From positions 62,001 to 126,000 of the forward strand of contig JAFQEO010000035.1 of NCBI GenBank assembly GCA_017399005.1: a stretch of 64,000 nucleotides of DNA, in the 5' to 3' direction. The position numbers were made by a program, and so were the translations under genes. Source of the DNA: Peptococcaceae bacterium. GTDB taxonomy: Bacteria > Bacillota > Peptococcia > Peptococcales > Peptococcaceae. Position 1 is the stretch's first letter; each line of letters starts with the position of its first letter. Below the pieces are notes generated by a model. That model saw only the letters and a list, made by a program, of their open reading frames with translations. It had not been told where the DNA came from and did not search any database. This document shows positions 43,294 through 51,721 of the stretch, piece by piece.

Positions 43294-45921
43294 ATGCTGG
43301 GGAATACCCCTATGATGAAACAATACGAAGAAATTAAAAAGGATTACCAGGATTGCCTGCTGTTTTATCGTCTGGGTGACTTTTACGAGATGTTCGGCCC
43401 CGATGCAGAGCTGGGCAGCCGTCTGCTGGGCATTACCCTGACCGCCCGGGATGGGGGCATGGGCAAAGTGCCGATGTGCGGCGTACCGTTTCATTCAGCC
43501 GACAACTACATTGCAAGACTGATTGCCCTCGGGCAGAGGGTGGCTATCTGTGAACAGATGGAGGACCCGAAGAGTGTCAAAGGCATTGTAAAACGGGAAG
43601 TAATTCGTGTTATCTCGCCGGGCACCATTCTGGAAGGCAAATTCCTGCAGGAGCGAAACAGCAACTATCTGCTGGCCATTGTACGCGGTGAAACGGGCTA
43701 TGGGCTGGCAGTTGCCGATGCCTCCACCGGTGAATTTATCGCCACTGAAGTACCGGACTGGCACACACTGCACAACGAATTCTGGCGCTTTGACCCGGTA
43801 GAGTGCCTGGTATCGGCGGATGACAGCCAGGTGCTGGAGGATGTTACCCGCATTGCCGGGGAAAACCGGGTAACCATCACCTGCCATCACGCCCATGCCT
43901 TTGGGCAGGCCTATGCAGAACAGAAAGTATTAGACCATTTTCATATCAACTCGCTGACCAGCCTGGGCTGCGATGAAAAGCCGCTGTTAACCATTGCGGC
44001 AGGTGCTATTCTGGATTATCTGAACATTATGCAGAAGAGCCGCCCGGCCAATATTATGAGCCTGAAGGTCTATTCGCTGAAAGAGACTATGGATTTAGAC
44101 TATGCCACACGGCGCAATCTGGAGCTGGTTCGCTCGCTGCACGGCGGAGAGCGCAAAGACTCGGTGCTGGGTATTATTGATTACACCCGCACTGCACTGG
44201 GCGGCCGTCTGCTGAAAAACTGGCTGGAGAAACCGCTGTTAAGCGCAGAGGAAATCCAGCGCCGCCTGGACAGTACCGAAGAACTGGTGAACGATACCAC
44301 CATGCGCCTGTCGCTGAAAGAACATCTGGACCCGGTGTACGATTTAGAACGCATCGTATCCCGTATTGCCTACGGCACCGCCAATGCCAAAGACCTGCTG
44401 GCGCTGAAGAACTCGCTGGCCCATCTGCCTGCTCTGCAGCAAAGCATTGCCTCCAGCCGCACCGGTTATCTGCAGCACTTAAACAGCCGGTTTGACCTGC
44501 TGCAGGATATCTACGAACTGCTGGAGGCAGCGGTACATCCGGAAGCGCCGTTTTCGGTAAGAGAGGGCGGCCTGATAAAAGACGGCTACCATGCCGAAAT
44601 TGATGAGCTGCGGGATGTGCTGGTAAACGGCAAACAGTGGATTGTGGAGCTGGAACTGCGGGAGCGGGAACGCACCGGCATTAAGAATCTGAAAGTCAGC
44701 TATAATAAAGTGTTCGGCTATTTTATCGATATCACACGAAGCAAGAGCGGCGATGTGCCGGAGGAATACGTGCGCAAGCAGACACTGGCCAACAGCGAGC
44801 GCTTTATCACACCGGAGCTGAAAGAGCTTGAAAACCGTGTGCTGGGCGCCGACGAAAAACTGAAAGCGCTGGAATACCAGCTGTTTGTGGAGCTTCGCAA
44901 TCAGGTGGGCGAACAGGTGGCGCGCATTCTGAAAAGCGCTCATATTATCGCTCAGCTGGACTGCCTGTTCTCGTTAAGTCAGGCAGCGGTATATCATAAT
45001 TTCTGCAAGCCGGTGATTTCAGAGGACGGCCAGTATATCTTAAAAGACTGCCGCCATCCGGTGGTGGAGGAAAAACTGAAAGACGGCTGGTTTATTCCAA
45101 ACGACGTACACTTTCATCCGGAGCAGGAACGGTTTTTAATTATCACCGGGCCCAACATGGCAGGGAAGAGCACCTACTGCCGAAGCGTGGCAGTAGCATC
45201 GGTACTGATGCAGATTGGCTCTTTTGTACCGGCACGGGAGGCCGTTATGCCTGTGGTAGACCGGGTATTTGCCCGCATCGGGGCAAGTGATGACCTGAGT
45301 ACCGGGCAGAGCACCTTTATGGTGGAAATGAACGAGGTTGCCAACATTGTAAACAATGCAACGAAGGACAGCCTGATTATTTTAGACGAGGTAGGCCGCG
45401 GCACCAGCACCTATGACGGGCTGGCCATTGCCTGGGCATTAACCGACTATATCAACAATACCGTGAAGGCGAAAACCATGTTCGCCACCCATTATCATGA
45501 ACTGACCGCTCTGGACGAGCAGCCGGGCATCCGCAACTACTCGGTGGCGGTAAAAGAGGACGGGGAGAAAATTACCTTCCTTCGCAAGATTGTGGCAGGC
45601 GGCGCCGACCGCAGCTACGGCATTCATGTGGCAAGCCTTGCCGGTATTCCGGAAACCATTCTGCAGAACGCACGGGATGTGCTGCGCACACTAGAGCTGG
45701 AGAAGGAACAGCACCGGCCAAAAGCCAGCCAGATGGAGCTGTTTGTGGCAGAGCCGGAGCCGGAAAGGAAAACAAACGTGCAGACCATCGTGGAGATTCC
45801 GGAAGTGGTGCAGGAACTGGCAGCGGTTAATGTCAACAATCTGACACCGATGGATGCCATGAATCTGTTATTTACACTGCAGCGAAAAGCACAGGAGGTG
45901 ATACAGCTTGGGACAGATTAG
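43294..45921 (+). CDS. mutS: DNA mismatch repair protein MutS
   Basis: MutS recognises mismatches and starts repair with MutL. The 875-residue length is standard. The mismatch-binding Phe-x-Glu motif is seen in LGDFYEMFGPDA near residue 31. The core, clamp and ATPase domain with Walker A GPNMAGKSTYCRS near residue 623 and LDEVGRGTSTYDG are intact. AGGAGGG lies 6 bases before ATG 43294. Its 3' end overlaps mutL by 14 bases, so both are made in fixed ratio. Confidence 0.97.
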   Translation: MLGNTPMMKQYEEIKKDYQDCLLFYRLGDFYEMFGPDAELGSRLLGITLTARDGGMGKVPMCGVPFHSADNYIARLIALGQRVAICEQMEDPKSVKGIVKREVIRVISPGTILEGKFLQERNSNYLLAIVRGETGYGLAVADASTGEFIATEVPDWHTLHNEFWRFDPVECLVSADDSQVLEDVTRIAGENRVTITCHHAHAFGQAYAEQKVLDHFHINSLTSLGCDEKPLLTIAAGAILDYLNIMQKSRPANIMSLKVYSLKETMDLDYATRRNLELVRSLHGGERKDSVLGIIDYTRTALGGRLLKNWLEKPLLSAEEIQRRLDSTEELVNDTTMRLSLKEHLDPVYDLERIVSRIAYGTANAKDLLALKNSLAHLPALQQSIASSRTGYLQHLNSRFDLLQDIYELLEAAVHPEAPFSVREGGLIKDGYHAEIDELRDVLVNGKQWIVELELRERERTGIKNLKVSYNKVFGYFIDITRSKSGDVPEEYVRKQTLANSERFITPELKELENRVLGADEKLKALEYQLFVELRNQVGEQVARILKSAHIIAQLDCLFSLSQAAVYHNFCKPVISEDGQYILKDCRHPVVEEKLKDGWFIPNDVHFHPEQERFLIITGPNMAGKSTYCRSVAVASVLMQIGSFVPAREAVMPVVDRVFARIGASDDLSTGQSTFMVEMNEVANIVNNATKDSLIILDEVGRGTSTYDGLAIAWALTDYINNTVKAKTMFATHYHELTALDEQPGIRNYSVAVKEDGEKITFLRKIVAGGADRSYGIHVASLAGIPETILQNARDVLRTLELEKEQHRPKASQMELFVAEPEPERKTNVQTIVEIPEVVQELAAVNVNNLTPMDAMNLLFTLQRKAQEVIQLGTD

Positions 45922-48028
45922 ACTGCTGGAGGAACACATTGCTGATAAAATTGCAGCCGGCGAGGTTGTGGAGCGTCCGTTATCGGTTGTGAAGGAACTT
46001 TTAGAAAACAGCCTGGATGCCGGTGCCGATTTTGTGGAAATTGAAATCCGTGAAGGCGGCACAGGGCTCATTCGTGTAAAAGATAACGGCAGAGGCATGG
46101 ACGGCGACGATTTAAAGCTGGCCTTTCAGCGCCATGCCACCAGTAAAATCCGCCAGTTTCAGGATTTGTATCAGTTGAACACCTTCGGGTTCCGCGGAGA
46201 AGCGCTGCCAAGTATCGCAGCCGTTGCCCAGGTGGAAATGACAAGCTGCACAGCGGAAGAGCCCATCGGGCATAAAATCCGCATCGACGGCGGCATGGTG
46301 CAGGAATTTAGTGAAACGGCCAGTGCACCGGGCACGGTGATGGAAGTAAAGAACCTGTTTTACAATATTCCGGCGCGACGCAAATTTCTGAAAAGCAACA
46401 GTTATGAAGCCGGGTTAATCGGTGATTTAATCAGCAAGTACGCCATGGGGCAACCGAATGTGCGCTTTCGCTATGTATCGGGCGGCCAGATGCAGCTGGA
46501 TACCGCAGGGCTGCACACAGCCGAACAGCGCATTGCCTATGTATACGGCAGCAATCTGGAGTCGCTGATTGTGCCGGTGGCGCAGACCGAACTTGGCCCG
46601 GGCCGTTATTTAAAAGCATGGCTGGTTCGGGAAGAGGTTACCCGCAACAACCGTGGACAGGAAGTGTTCTTTGTAAACGGGCGGCTGGTAAAGAGTGCAG
46701 AACTGAGCCAGACGTTAGAGGAAAGCTATTATACCTTAATTGCCAAAGGCCGGTTTCCGGTGGCAGTTATGCATCTTACACTGCCTGGCAGTGAACTGGA
46801 TGTGAATATCCATCCTGCCAAAACCGAGATTAAAATCAACGGGTACGAACAGCTGAAACCGAAAATTGTGGAAGTGCTGAAAGATGCTCTGTGGGAAGCC
46901 AGCATCACCAAAAATGCCTTTCTGCCGGAGAGTGTAGCACCGGCTGCCCACCAGCCGAAACAGCAGAACCCATCACAGACTGTATCTCCGATTGCGATGC
47001 AGCCGAAACAGGAGCAGCATTCTGCCAAAGCGGCGGTATCTTACAACAGCCGAACAGAAAGCAAAACCGACAGCACACCGGCTGGTAAACCAGCTGCAGC
47101 ACAAAATAAGGCAGTAAAACCGACTGCAACTCTCCATCCGAGAGAGGAGGAGGGGTCTTCCGGCAAACATCTGGATGGCAGACTGAGTTCCGCCAGTGTA
47201 GTTGCCGAACCGGAAAAACTGTATCAGTTTAAAACGACGGATACCGCAGAAAAATCGGCAGAAACAAAGCCATCTGTAACACAGGATGTACTCTTTGATG
47301 CTGCTGTCTTGAAATCACAAAAACCGGATAGCAAACAGCAAAATGCTGTTTTTTATAACGATGTTAAAAAACAGATACAGAACACAAAATCTGATTCTGT
47401 TGCATCACAGAAATCGGAAGCTGTGCAGGTGAAAGGGATTGCAAATTTATCTGTTATAGGTCAGCTGAATAACGCCTTTATCCTGGCGCAAAACGAGGAA
47501 GGCCTCTATATTATCGACCAGCACACCTGTCACGAACGGATTCTATACGAGAAGTTCATGAAGGCTGAAGCACAAAAGGAGCTTATCTCCCAGCCGCTGC
47601 TGATTCCGGTGACGGTAAACCTTTCGGCACAGCAGGACAGCATTCTGATTCAGCATATTTTCACATTGCGGGAGCTGGGCTTCGTGCTGGAGAACTTCGG
47701 CGAGCGCTGCTATCTGATTCGCAGCCTGCCGCTGGGTCTGCATGAGCTGACCAATGTAGAGGAGTTCTTTATCGACCTGCTGCACGATTTAGAAGAACAG
47801 AAAGAAGTGACAGCCGCCGCCATCAAAGAAAAGCTGCTGATTACCGCATCCTGCAAAGGCGCTGTGAAAGCAAACTGGCCGCTGACTGAAATTGAAATGC
47901 GCACCCTTCTGCATGATCTGTCGCAGGTGGATAACGCCCATACCTGCCCGCACGGCAGACCGATTATCTATAAAATCACCATGCAGGAGCTTTATAAAAT
48001 CTTTAAGCGGGGAACCTGGCATGGATAA
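45908..48028 (+). CDS. mutL: DNA mismatch repair protein MutL
   Basis: MutL links mismatch recognition by MutS to strand incision. The 706 residues comprise an N-terminal GHKL ATPase (ELLENSLDAGAD, DNGRGMDGDD, GFRGEALPSI), a long Gln/Lys/Ser/Thr-rich linker (about 335-505) and the C-terminal dimerisation domain. The latter has the endonuclease motif as DQHTCHERILYEK (Ala of the usual DQHA changed to Thr), plus SCKGAVK and CPHGRPI, so nicking activity is likely, as expected in bacteria without MutH. The start is TTG 45908 behind a perfect GGAGGTGA (45894-45901). Confidence 0.95.
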   Translation: MGQIRLLEEHIADKIAAGEVVERPLSVVKELLENSLDAGADFVEIEIREGGTGLIRVKDNGRGMDGDDLKLAFQRHATSKIRQFQDLYQLNTFGFRGEALPSIAAVAQVEMTSCTAEEPIGHKIRIDGGMVQEFSETASAPGTVMEVKNLFYNIPARRKFLKSNSYEAGLIGDLISKYAMGQPNVRFRYVSGGQMQLDTAGLHTAEQRIAYVYGSNLESLIVPVAQTELGPGRYLKAWLVREEVTRNNRGQEVFFVNGRLVKSAELSQTLEESYYTLIAKGRFPVAVMHLTLPGSELDVNIHPAKTEIKINGYEQLKPKIVEVLKDALWEASITKNAFLPESVAPAAHQPKQQNPSQTVSPIAMQPKQEQHSAKAAVSYNSRTESKTDSTPAGKPAAAQNKAVKPTATLHPREEEGSSGKHLDGRLSSASVVAEPEKLYQFKTTDTAEKSAETKPSVTQDVLFDAAVLKSQKPDSKQQNAVFYNDVKKQIQNTKSDSVASQKSEAVQVKGIANLSVIGQLNNAFILAQNEEGLYIIDQHTCHERILYEKFMKAEAQKELISQPLLIPVTVNLSAQQDSILIQHIFTLRELGFVLENFGERCYLIRSLPLGLHELTNVEEFFIDLLHDLEEQKEVTAAAIKEKLLITASCKGAVKANWPLTEIEMRTLLHDLSQVDNAHTCPHGRPIIYKITMQELYKIFKRGTWHG

Positions 48029-48872
48029 ATTGGCTATGACAACCAGCAAAGCGCGCGGCAAACATGGTATCGGCCTCACGGCTGATGCTCTGGAACTGTG
48101 CGAAGAACTGCAGATTCCGGTTATCGACCGGCAGAACAAAGGCATTCCCAAATTAATGGAGATGCACCAGCTGGACTGCCTGCTTGTGGAGGAAGATGAT
48201 GAACTGATTGCCCACTGGACCGACGGCGGCCACTTCACCTATCATCCGGGTATGGCAGTGCCGCGCATGAAACAGCTGAAAGACGGCGAGCCGGAAATGC
48301 TGGTGCAGGTGGCGGGCATCCGCCCCGGCGACCGGATTCTGGACTGCACGATGGGCATGGCAAGCGATGCCGTTGTGATGGCCTTTGCCGCGGGCGAAAC
48401 CGGGCATGTAACATCGCTGGAAAGCAGCCCGCTGATTTATGCCATCACCCGGTACGGCCTGAAACACTGGCCAACCGGAAGCTGGCGCATGAAAGAAGCC
48501 ATGGGGCGTATTCAGCCGGTGCATACAGATTATGAGGACTATCTTGCAGAGCTGACCGGGAACGGTGCGGAACAGCAGTATGATATTATCTATTTTGACC
48601 CCATGTTTGAGCGTCCCGTTATGGAATCGTCGGGCATTGCGCCGCTTCGACGCGAGGCAAACTATGCACCGCTCACGCAGGATGCCCTGGAGCGTGCACG
48701 AAGGGCGGCAAAGCGCCGCGTTGTGGTGAAACACCGGGCAGGTACTCTACAGTCGCTCACATTTGACGAGATTCTGGGCGGCCGTTACAGTGCCATCGCC
48801 TACGGGGTGTTATATGCCGACAGAAACAACCGAAACAACCGAAGCGATGACAAAGGAGGGGAAAACCTGTGA
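48021..48872 (+). CDS. Class I SAM-dependent methyltransferase, RsmJ-like
   Basis: A 283-residue protein. The C-terminal ~210 residues form a SAM-binding fold with DRILDCTMGMASDAVVMA as motif I, an acidic end in TSLESSPLIY, DIIYFDPMFERP as motif IV and RRVVVKHRAG. The DPMF and RVVVK parts resemble RsmJ (16S rRNA guanine-1516 N2-methyltransferase), so an rRNA target is plausible, though RsmJ is best known from proteobacteria. The ~70-residue N-terminus has no clear match. The gene overlaps mutL by 8 bases and miaA by 4 bases. ATG 48036 is an alternative start. Confidence 0.75.
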   Translation: MDKLAMTTSKARGKHGIGLTADALELCEELQIPVIDRQNKGIPKLMEMHQLDCLLVEEDDELIAHWTDGGHFTYHPGMAVPRMKQLKDGEPEMLVQVAGIRPGDRILDCTMGMASDAVVMAFAAGETGHVTSLESSPLIYAITRYGLKHWPTGSWRMKEAMGRIQPVHTDYEDYLAELTGNGAEQQYDIIYFDPMFERPVMESSGIAPLRREANYAPLTQDALERARRAAKRRVVVKHRAGTLQSLTFDEILGGRYSAIAYGVLYADRNNRNNRSDDKGGENL

Positions 48873-49843
48873 CGGATCGTAAGACAGATACCGATAAGAA
48901 ACCGCTGGTGATTCTGGTGGGCCCTACGGCCGTGGGCAAAACTGCCGCCAGCATCGGCCTTGCAAAAGTGTTAAACGGCGAGATTATCTCTGGTGACTCC
49001 ATGCAGATTTTCCGCGGCCTGGACATCGGAACCGCAAAGATTACAAACGAAGAGATGGACGGCGTGGTTCATCATATGATTGATATCAAAGAGCCGTGGG
49101 AGACTTTCAGCGCTGCCGAGTTTAAAGACCGGGTGGATGTATTAATCGATGATATCACCAGCCGCGGAAAGCTGCCGATGATTGTGGGCGGCACCGGCTT
49201 TTATATCAACGGCGTGCTGTATGAGTACCATTTCGGCGAGGCCGATACCGATGAAGCCTATCGGGAAGAGCTGGCAGCCTATCACCAGCAGCACGGAAAC
49301 GAGGCACTTTGGAACATGCTGAACGAAGTGGATGCCCAGTCGGCACAGCGGCTTCACGCCAACGATGTGAAGCGTGTGATGCGGGCACTGGAAGTGTTTC
49401 ATGTAACGGGCATTCCGGCATCGGAGCGGCAGAGCGAAGTGGATAAGAAAACCATGCGCTACAATGCCGTATATCTGGGCCTCAGCCTGCCGCGGGATAT
49501 TCTGTATGACCGCATCAACCGCAGAGTGGACATGATGATGGAGCAGGGCCTGGAAGCCGAAGTGCGCTGTGCACTGGATGCCGGTGTGCCGCAGGATGCC
49601 CTGTCTATGAAAAGCCTTGGCTACCGGCAGATGATTCAGTACTTTAATGGTGACATCTCGCTGGAGAAGGCCGTGGAGCTCATCAAACGGGATACCCGGC
49701 ATTTTGCCAAACGGCAGCTTACCTGGTTCCGCCACGACCCCAACATTCAGTGGGTAGATAAACAGAACAAAACTGATGCACAGATTGAAGCCGAACTTCT
49801 GGAACTGGTACACCATACAATTAAAACAGACATTATAAAATAA
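48869..49843 (+). CDS. miaA: tRNA dimethylallyltransferase
   Basis: MiaA transfers a dimethylallyl group to A37 of tRNAs that read codons starting with U, using the isoprenoid made by the MEP pathway. The 324 residues include the P-loop GPTAVGKTAAS (18-28), SGDSMQIFRGLDIGTAK, the tRNA-binding insertion and GGTGFYI. It starts with GTG at 48869 overlapping the previous stop; AGGAGGGG is 7 bases upstream. The hfq gene often found after miaA is not present here. Confidence 0.95.
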   Translation: MTDRKTDTDKKPLVILVGPTAVGKTAASIGLAKVLNGEIISGDSMQIFRGLDIGTAKITNEEMDGVVHHMIDIKEPWETFSAAEFKDRVDVLIDDITSRGKLPMIVGGTGFYINGVLYEYHFGEADTDEAYREELAAYHQQHGNEALWNMLNEVDAQSAQRLHANDVKRVMRALEVFHVTGIPASERQSEVDKKTMRYNAVYLGLSLPRDILYDRINRRVDMMMEQGLEAEVRCALDAGVPQDALSMKSLGYRQMIQYFNGDISLEKAVELIKRDTRHFAKRQLTWFRHDPNIQWVDKQNKTDAQIEAELLELVHHTIKTDIIK

Positions 49844-49844
49844 A

Positions 49845-49875
49845 AGCATATCGTGTATAATGCAATATGCTGTTT
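49845..49875 (+). terminator. Weak terminator after miaA
   Basis: AGCATAT (49845-49851) pairs with ATATGCT (49865-49871), followed by GTTTTC. Confidence 0.5.
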
Positions 49876-49978
49876 TCACTTCTAGCTGATTTCAGTATAG
49901 ATTACTGTTTAAATTTCATTTGTAGTAACTTCTTATATATTTTTAATAGATTTGATGAATATAAAATGTCGACAAGTT

Positions 49979-50015
49979 AAGCCGACGGCTGAATAGTTCA
50001 GCTGTCGGCTTTTTT
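49979..50015 (+). terminator. Strong terminator between miaA and yifB
   Basis: A 15-bp stem: 49979-49993 pairs with 49997-50011 with one G-U pair, a 3-base loop and a T run 50010-50015. It ends plus-strand transcripts; on the minus strand the following bases are poor in T. The bases 49876-49978 are AT-rich and hold nothing else I can name. Confidence 0.9.
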
Positions 50016-50023
50016 GTGTATAG

Positions 50024-51556
50024 TCAGGCTTTCCATAGTTTTTTATCCAGCGTGCGATACTGGATAGCTTCTGCCAGATGATTGAGCTGAATCTGTTCGC
50101 TGCCGGATAAATCGGCAATGGTGCGGGCTACTTTTAGAATCCGGCTATGGGCTCGTGCACTGAGACCCAGTTTTTGAAAAGCCTGTTCCAGAAAATTACG
50201 GCTTTTTTCATCTAACTGACAGAACTTTTGAATCTGTGAAGCGGTCATTGCGCCATTATGAATTGTGCCGGAGCCGGCAAACCGGTTCTGCTGAATCTGA
50301 CGGGCAGCAATTACCCGATTGCGGATGGATGCAGAACATTCTTCCGGTGTATCTCTGTGAAGTTCTTGAAAGGTAACAGGTACAACTTCCAGCTGCAAAT
50401 CAAAGCGATCTAATAAAGGGCCGGATATTTTATTGCGGTATCGCTGCAGAGCAGCCGGGCTACAGGTACATTCTCTGTGCGGGTCATTATAGTATCCGCA
50501 GGGGCAGGGATTCATGGATGCTGCCAGAAGAAAACGGCACGGAAAGGTAATCTGTGCCTGCACACGGGAAACCGTTACCTGTCCGTCTTCTAAAGGCTGG
50601 CGCAATGCCTCCAGCACCTCACGGTGATATTCGGGAAACTCGTCCAGAAACAGTACGCCGTGATGAGAAAGCGATACTTCGCCGGGATGTGGAATCCGTC
50701 CGCCTCCGATAATACTTGCCGAAGATGCACTGTGATGCGGTGAGCGGAAAGGCCTTTGCATAATTAATGGCTGTTTTTCGGGAAGAAGCCCGGCAATGCT
50801 GTAAATTTTGCTTAGTGACAGGCTCTCTTCAAAGGTAAGCGGTGGCAGAATACCGGGCAGTGCCTGAGAAAGCATGGTTTTGCCGGAGCCGGGCGAACCC
50901 ACCATCAGAATATTGTGATTGCCGGCTGCAGCAATTTCCAGTGCACGTTTTGCCTCGCTCTGGCCTTTAATCTGACTAAAATCGTGCAAAGTCTGCATAG
51001 CGGCCAGCTTTGAAAAGTCAGGCAAGTTTACCTGTACCGGTGAATAAACTTCGGGATTTTCCAGAAAAGCGACAACCTCTTTCAGATGGTGAAAGCCATA
51101 GGTTGTGCATCCTCCGATAGCACTTTCCTCCTGATTTGACGCAGGAACCAGCATGGTATAATTTCTTTTGCTGTATTCCAGCGAGATTGGCAGAACACCG
51201 CGAACCGGACGCAGTGAGCCGTCCAGACTGAGTTCGCCAAGCAGAAGGTACTGGTTCAGATTTTCGCAATGCAGCTGTTCTGTGACCGTAAGAATTGCAA
51301 TGGCGATTGCCAGATCAAAACTAGGACCTTCTTTGCGAAGATAAGCCGGAGCCAGATTTACTACGATGCGACGCGGAGGCACCTCGAATCCTGCATTTTT
51401 GATTGCAGTGCGAACTCGCTCTTTACTTTCTTTGACCGCAGTATCGGCAAGCCCTACAATATCCCAGGCCGGTAAACCTGCTGCCGCATCTACCTCAATA
51501 TCTACCATAGAAACCGATAATCCTAATAATGTTGCACTTTTCAACTGTGCCAGCAT
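50024..51556 (-). CDS. YifB/ComM-family Mg chelatase-like AAA+ ATPase
   Basis: A 510-residue protein: N-terminal domain of the Lon-protease-like fold (LLGLSVSMVDIEVDAAAGLPA, here given in parts LLGLSVSMVDIEV and AAGLPA), a central AAA+ ATPase with Walker A GSPGSGKTML near residue 211 and a cysteine-rich CPCGYYNDPHRECTC segment, and a C-terminal Mg-chelatase-like lid. ComM, the characterised relative, is a helicase that extends branch migration during natural transformation. The gene is read opposite to the addAB genes from the same intergenic region. I chose ATG 51556 with CCTCC (GGAGG on its strand) 7 bases away. Confidence 0.9.
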   Translation of the reverse strand: MLAQLKSATLLGLSVSMVDIEVDAAAGLPAWDIVGLADTAVKESKERVRTAIKNAGFEVPPRRIVVNLAPAYLRKEGPSFDLAIAIAILTVTEQLHCENLNQYLLLGELSLDGSLRPVRGVLPISLEYSKRNYTMLVPASNQEESAIGGCTTYGFHHLKEVVAFLENPEVYSPVQVNLPDFSKLAAMQTLHDFSQIKGQSEAKRALEIAAAGNHNILMVGSPGSGKTMLSQALPGILPPLTFEESLSLSKIYSIAGLLPEKQPLIMQRPFRSPHHSASSASIIGGGRIPHPGEVSLSHHGVLFLDEFPEYHREVLEALRQPLEDGQVTVSRVQAQITFPCRFLLAASMNPCPCGYYNDPHRECTCSPAALQRYRNKISGPLLDRFDLQLEVVPVTFQELHRDTPEECSASIRNRVIAARQIQQNRFAGSGTIHNGAMTASQIQKFCQLDEKSRNFLEQAFQKLGLSARAHSRILKVARTIADLSGSEQIQLNHLAEAIQYRTLDKKLWKA

Positions 51557-51672
51557 ATGAACCCCTCCAGTAATTACCATTAATTATATAGAACTACCAT
51601 ACCATAGACTGGAAAAAACTTCAATTTCTTTTCCGGTGCTATTAAAAAGTTGTATGAGTCAGTCTCAGAAAA

Positions 51673-51681
51673 TGCTATAAT
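51673..51681 (+). promoter_or_regulatory. Extended -10 promoter of addB-addA
   Basis: TGCTATAAT (51673-51681) is an extended -10 box 41 bases before the addB start; no good -35 box is seen, as is usual for this promoter type. Confidence 0.5.
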
Positions 51682-51721
51682 AGGAGACAAAGCAACTTGT
51701 TTCGACAAAGGAGGAGATTCT

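Noticed and set aside
42567-43494. Overlapping minus-strand frames opposite the charged-tail gene and mutS start
   Set aside because: These mirror the low-complexity Lys/Glu-rich tail; their Phe/Val/Leu-rich translation is an artefact of reading the other strand.
47892-48020. Upstream extension of the methyltransferase gene into mutL
   Set aside because: The frame is open there but codes for an unrelated out-of-frame read of mutL; ATG 48021 at the mutL end is the natural coupled start.
49844-50023. hfq gene after miaA
   Set aside because: Only AT-rich spacer and two terminators are found in this gap; no 70-80-codon frame with Hfq motifs exists.
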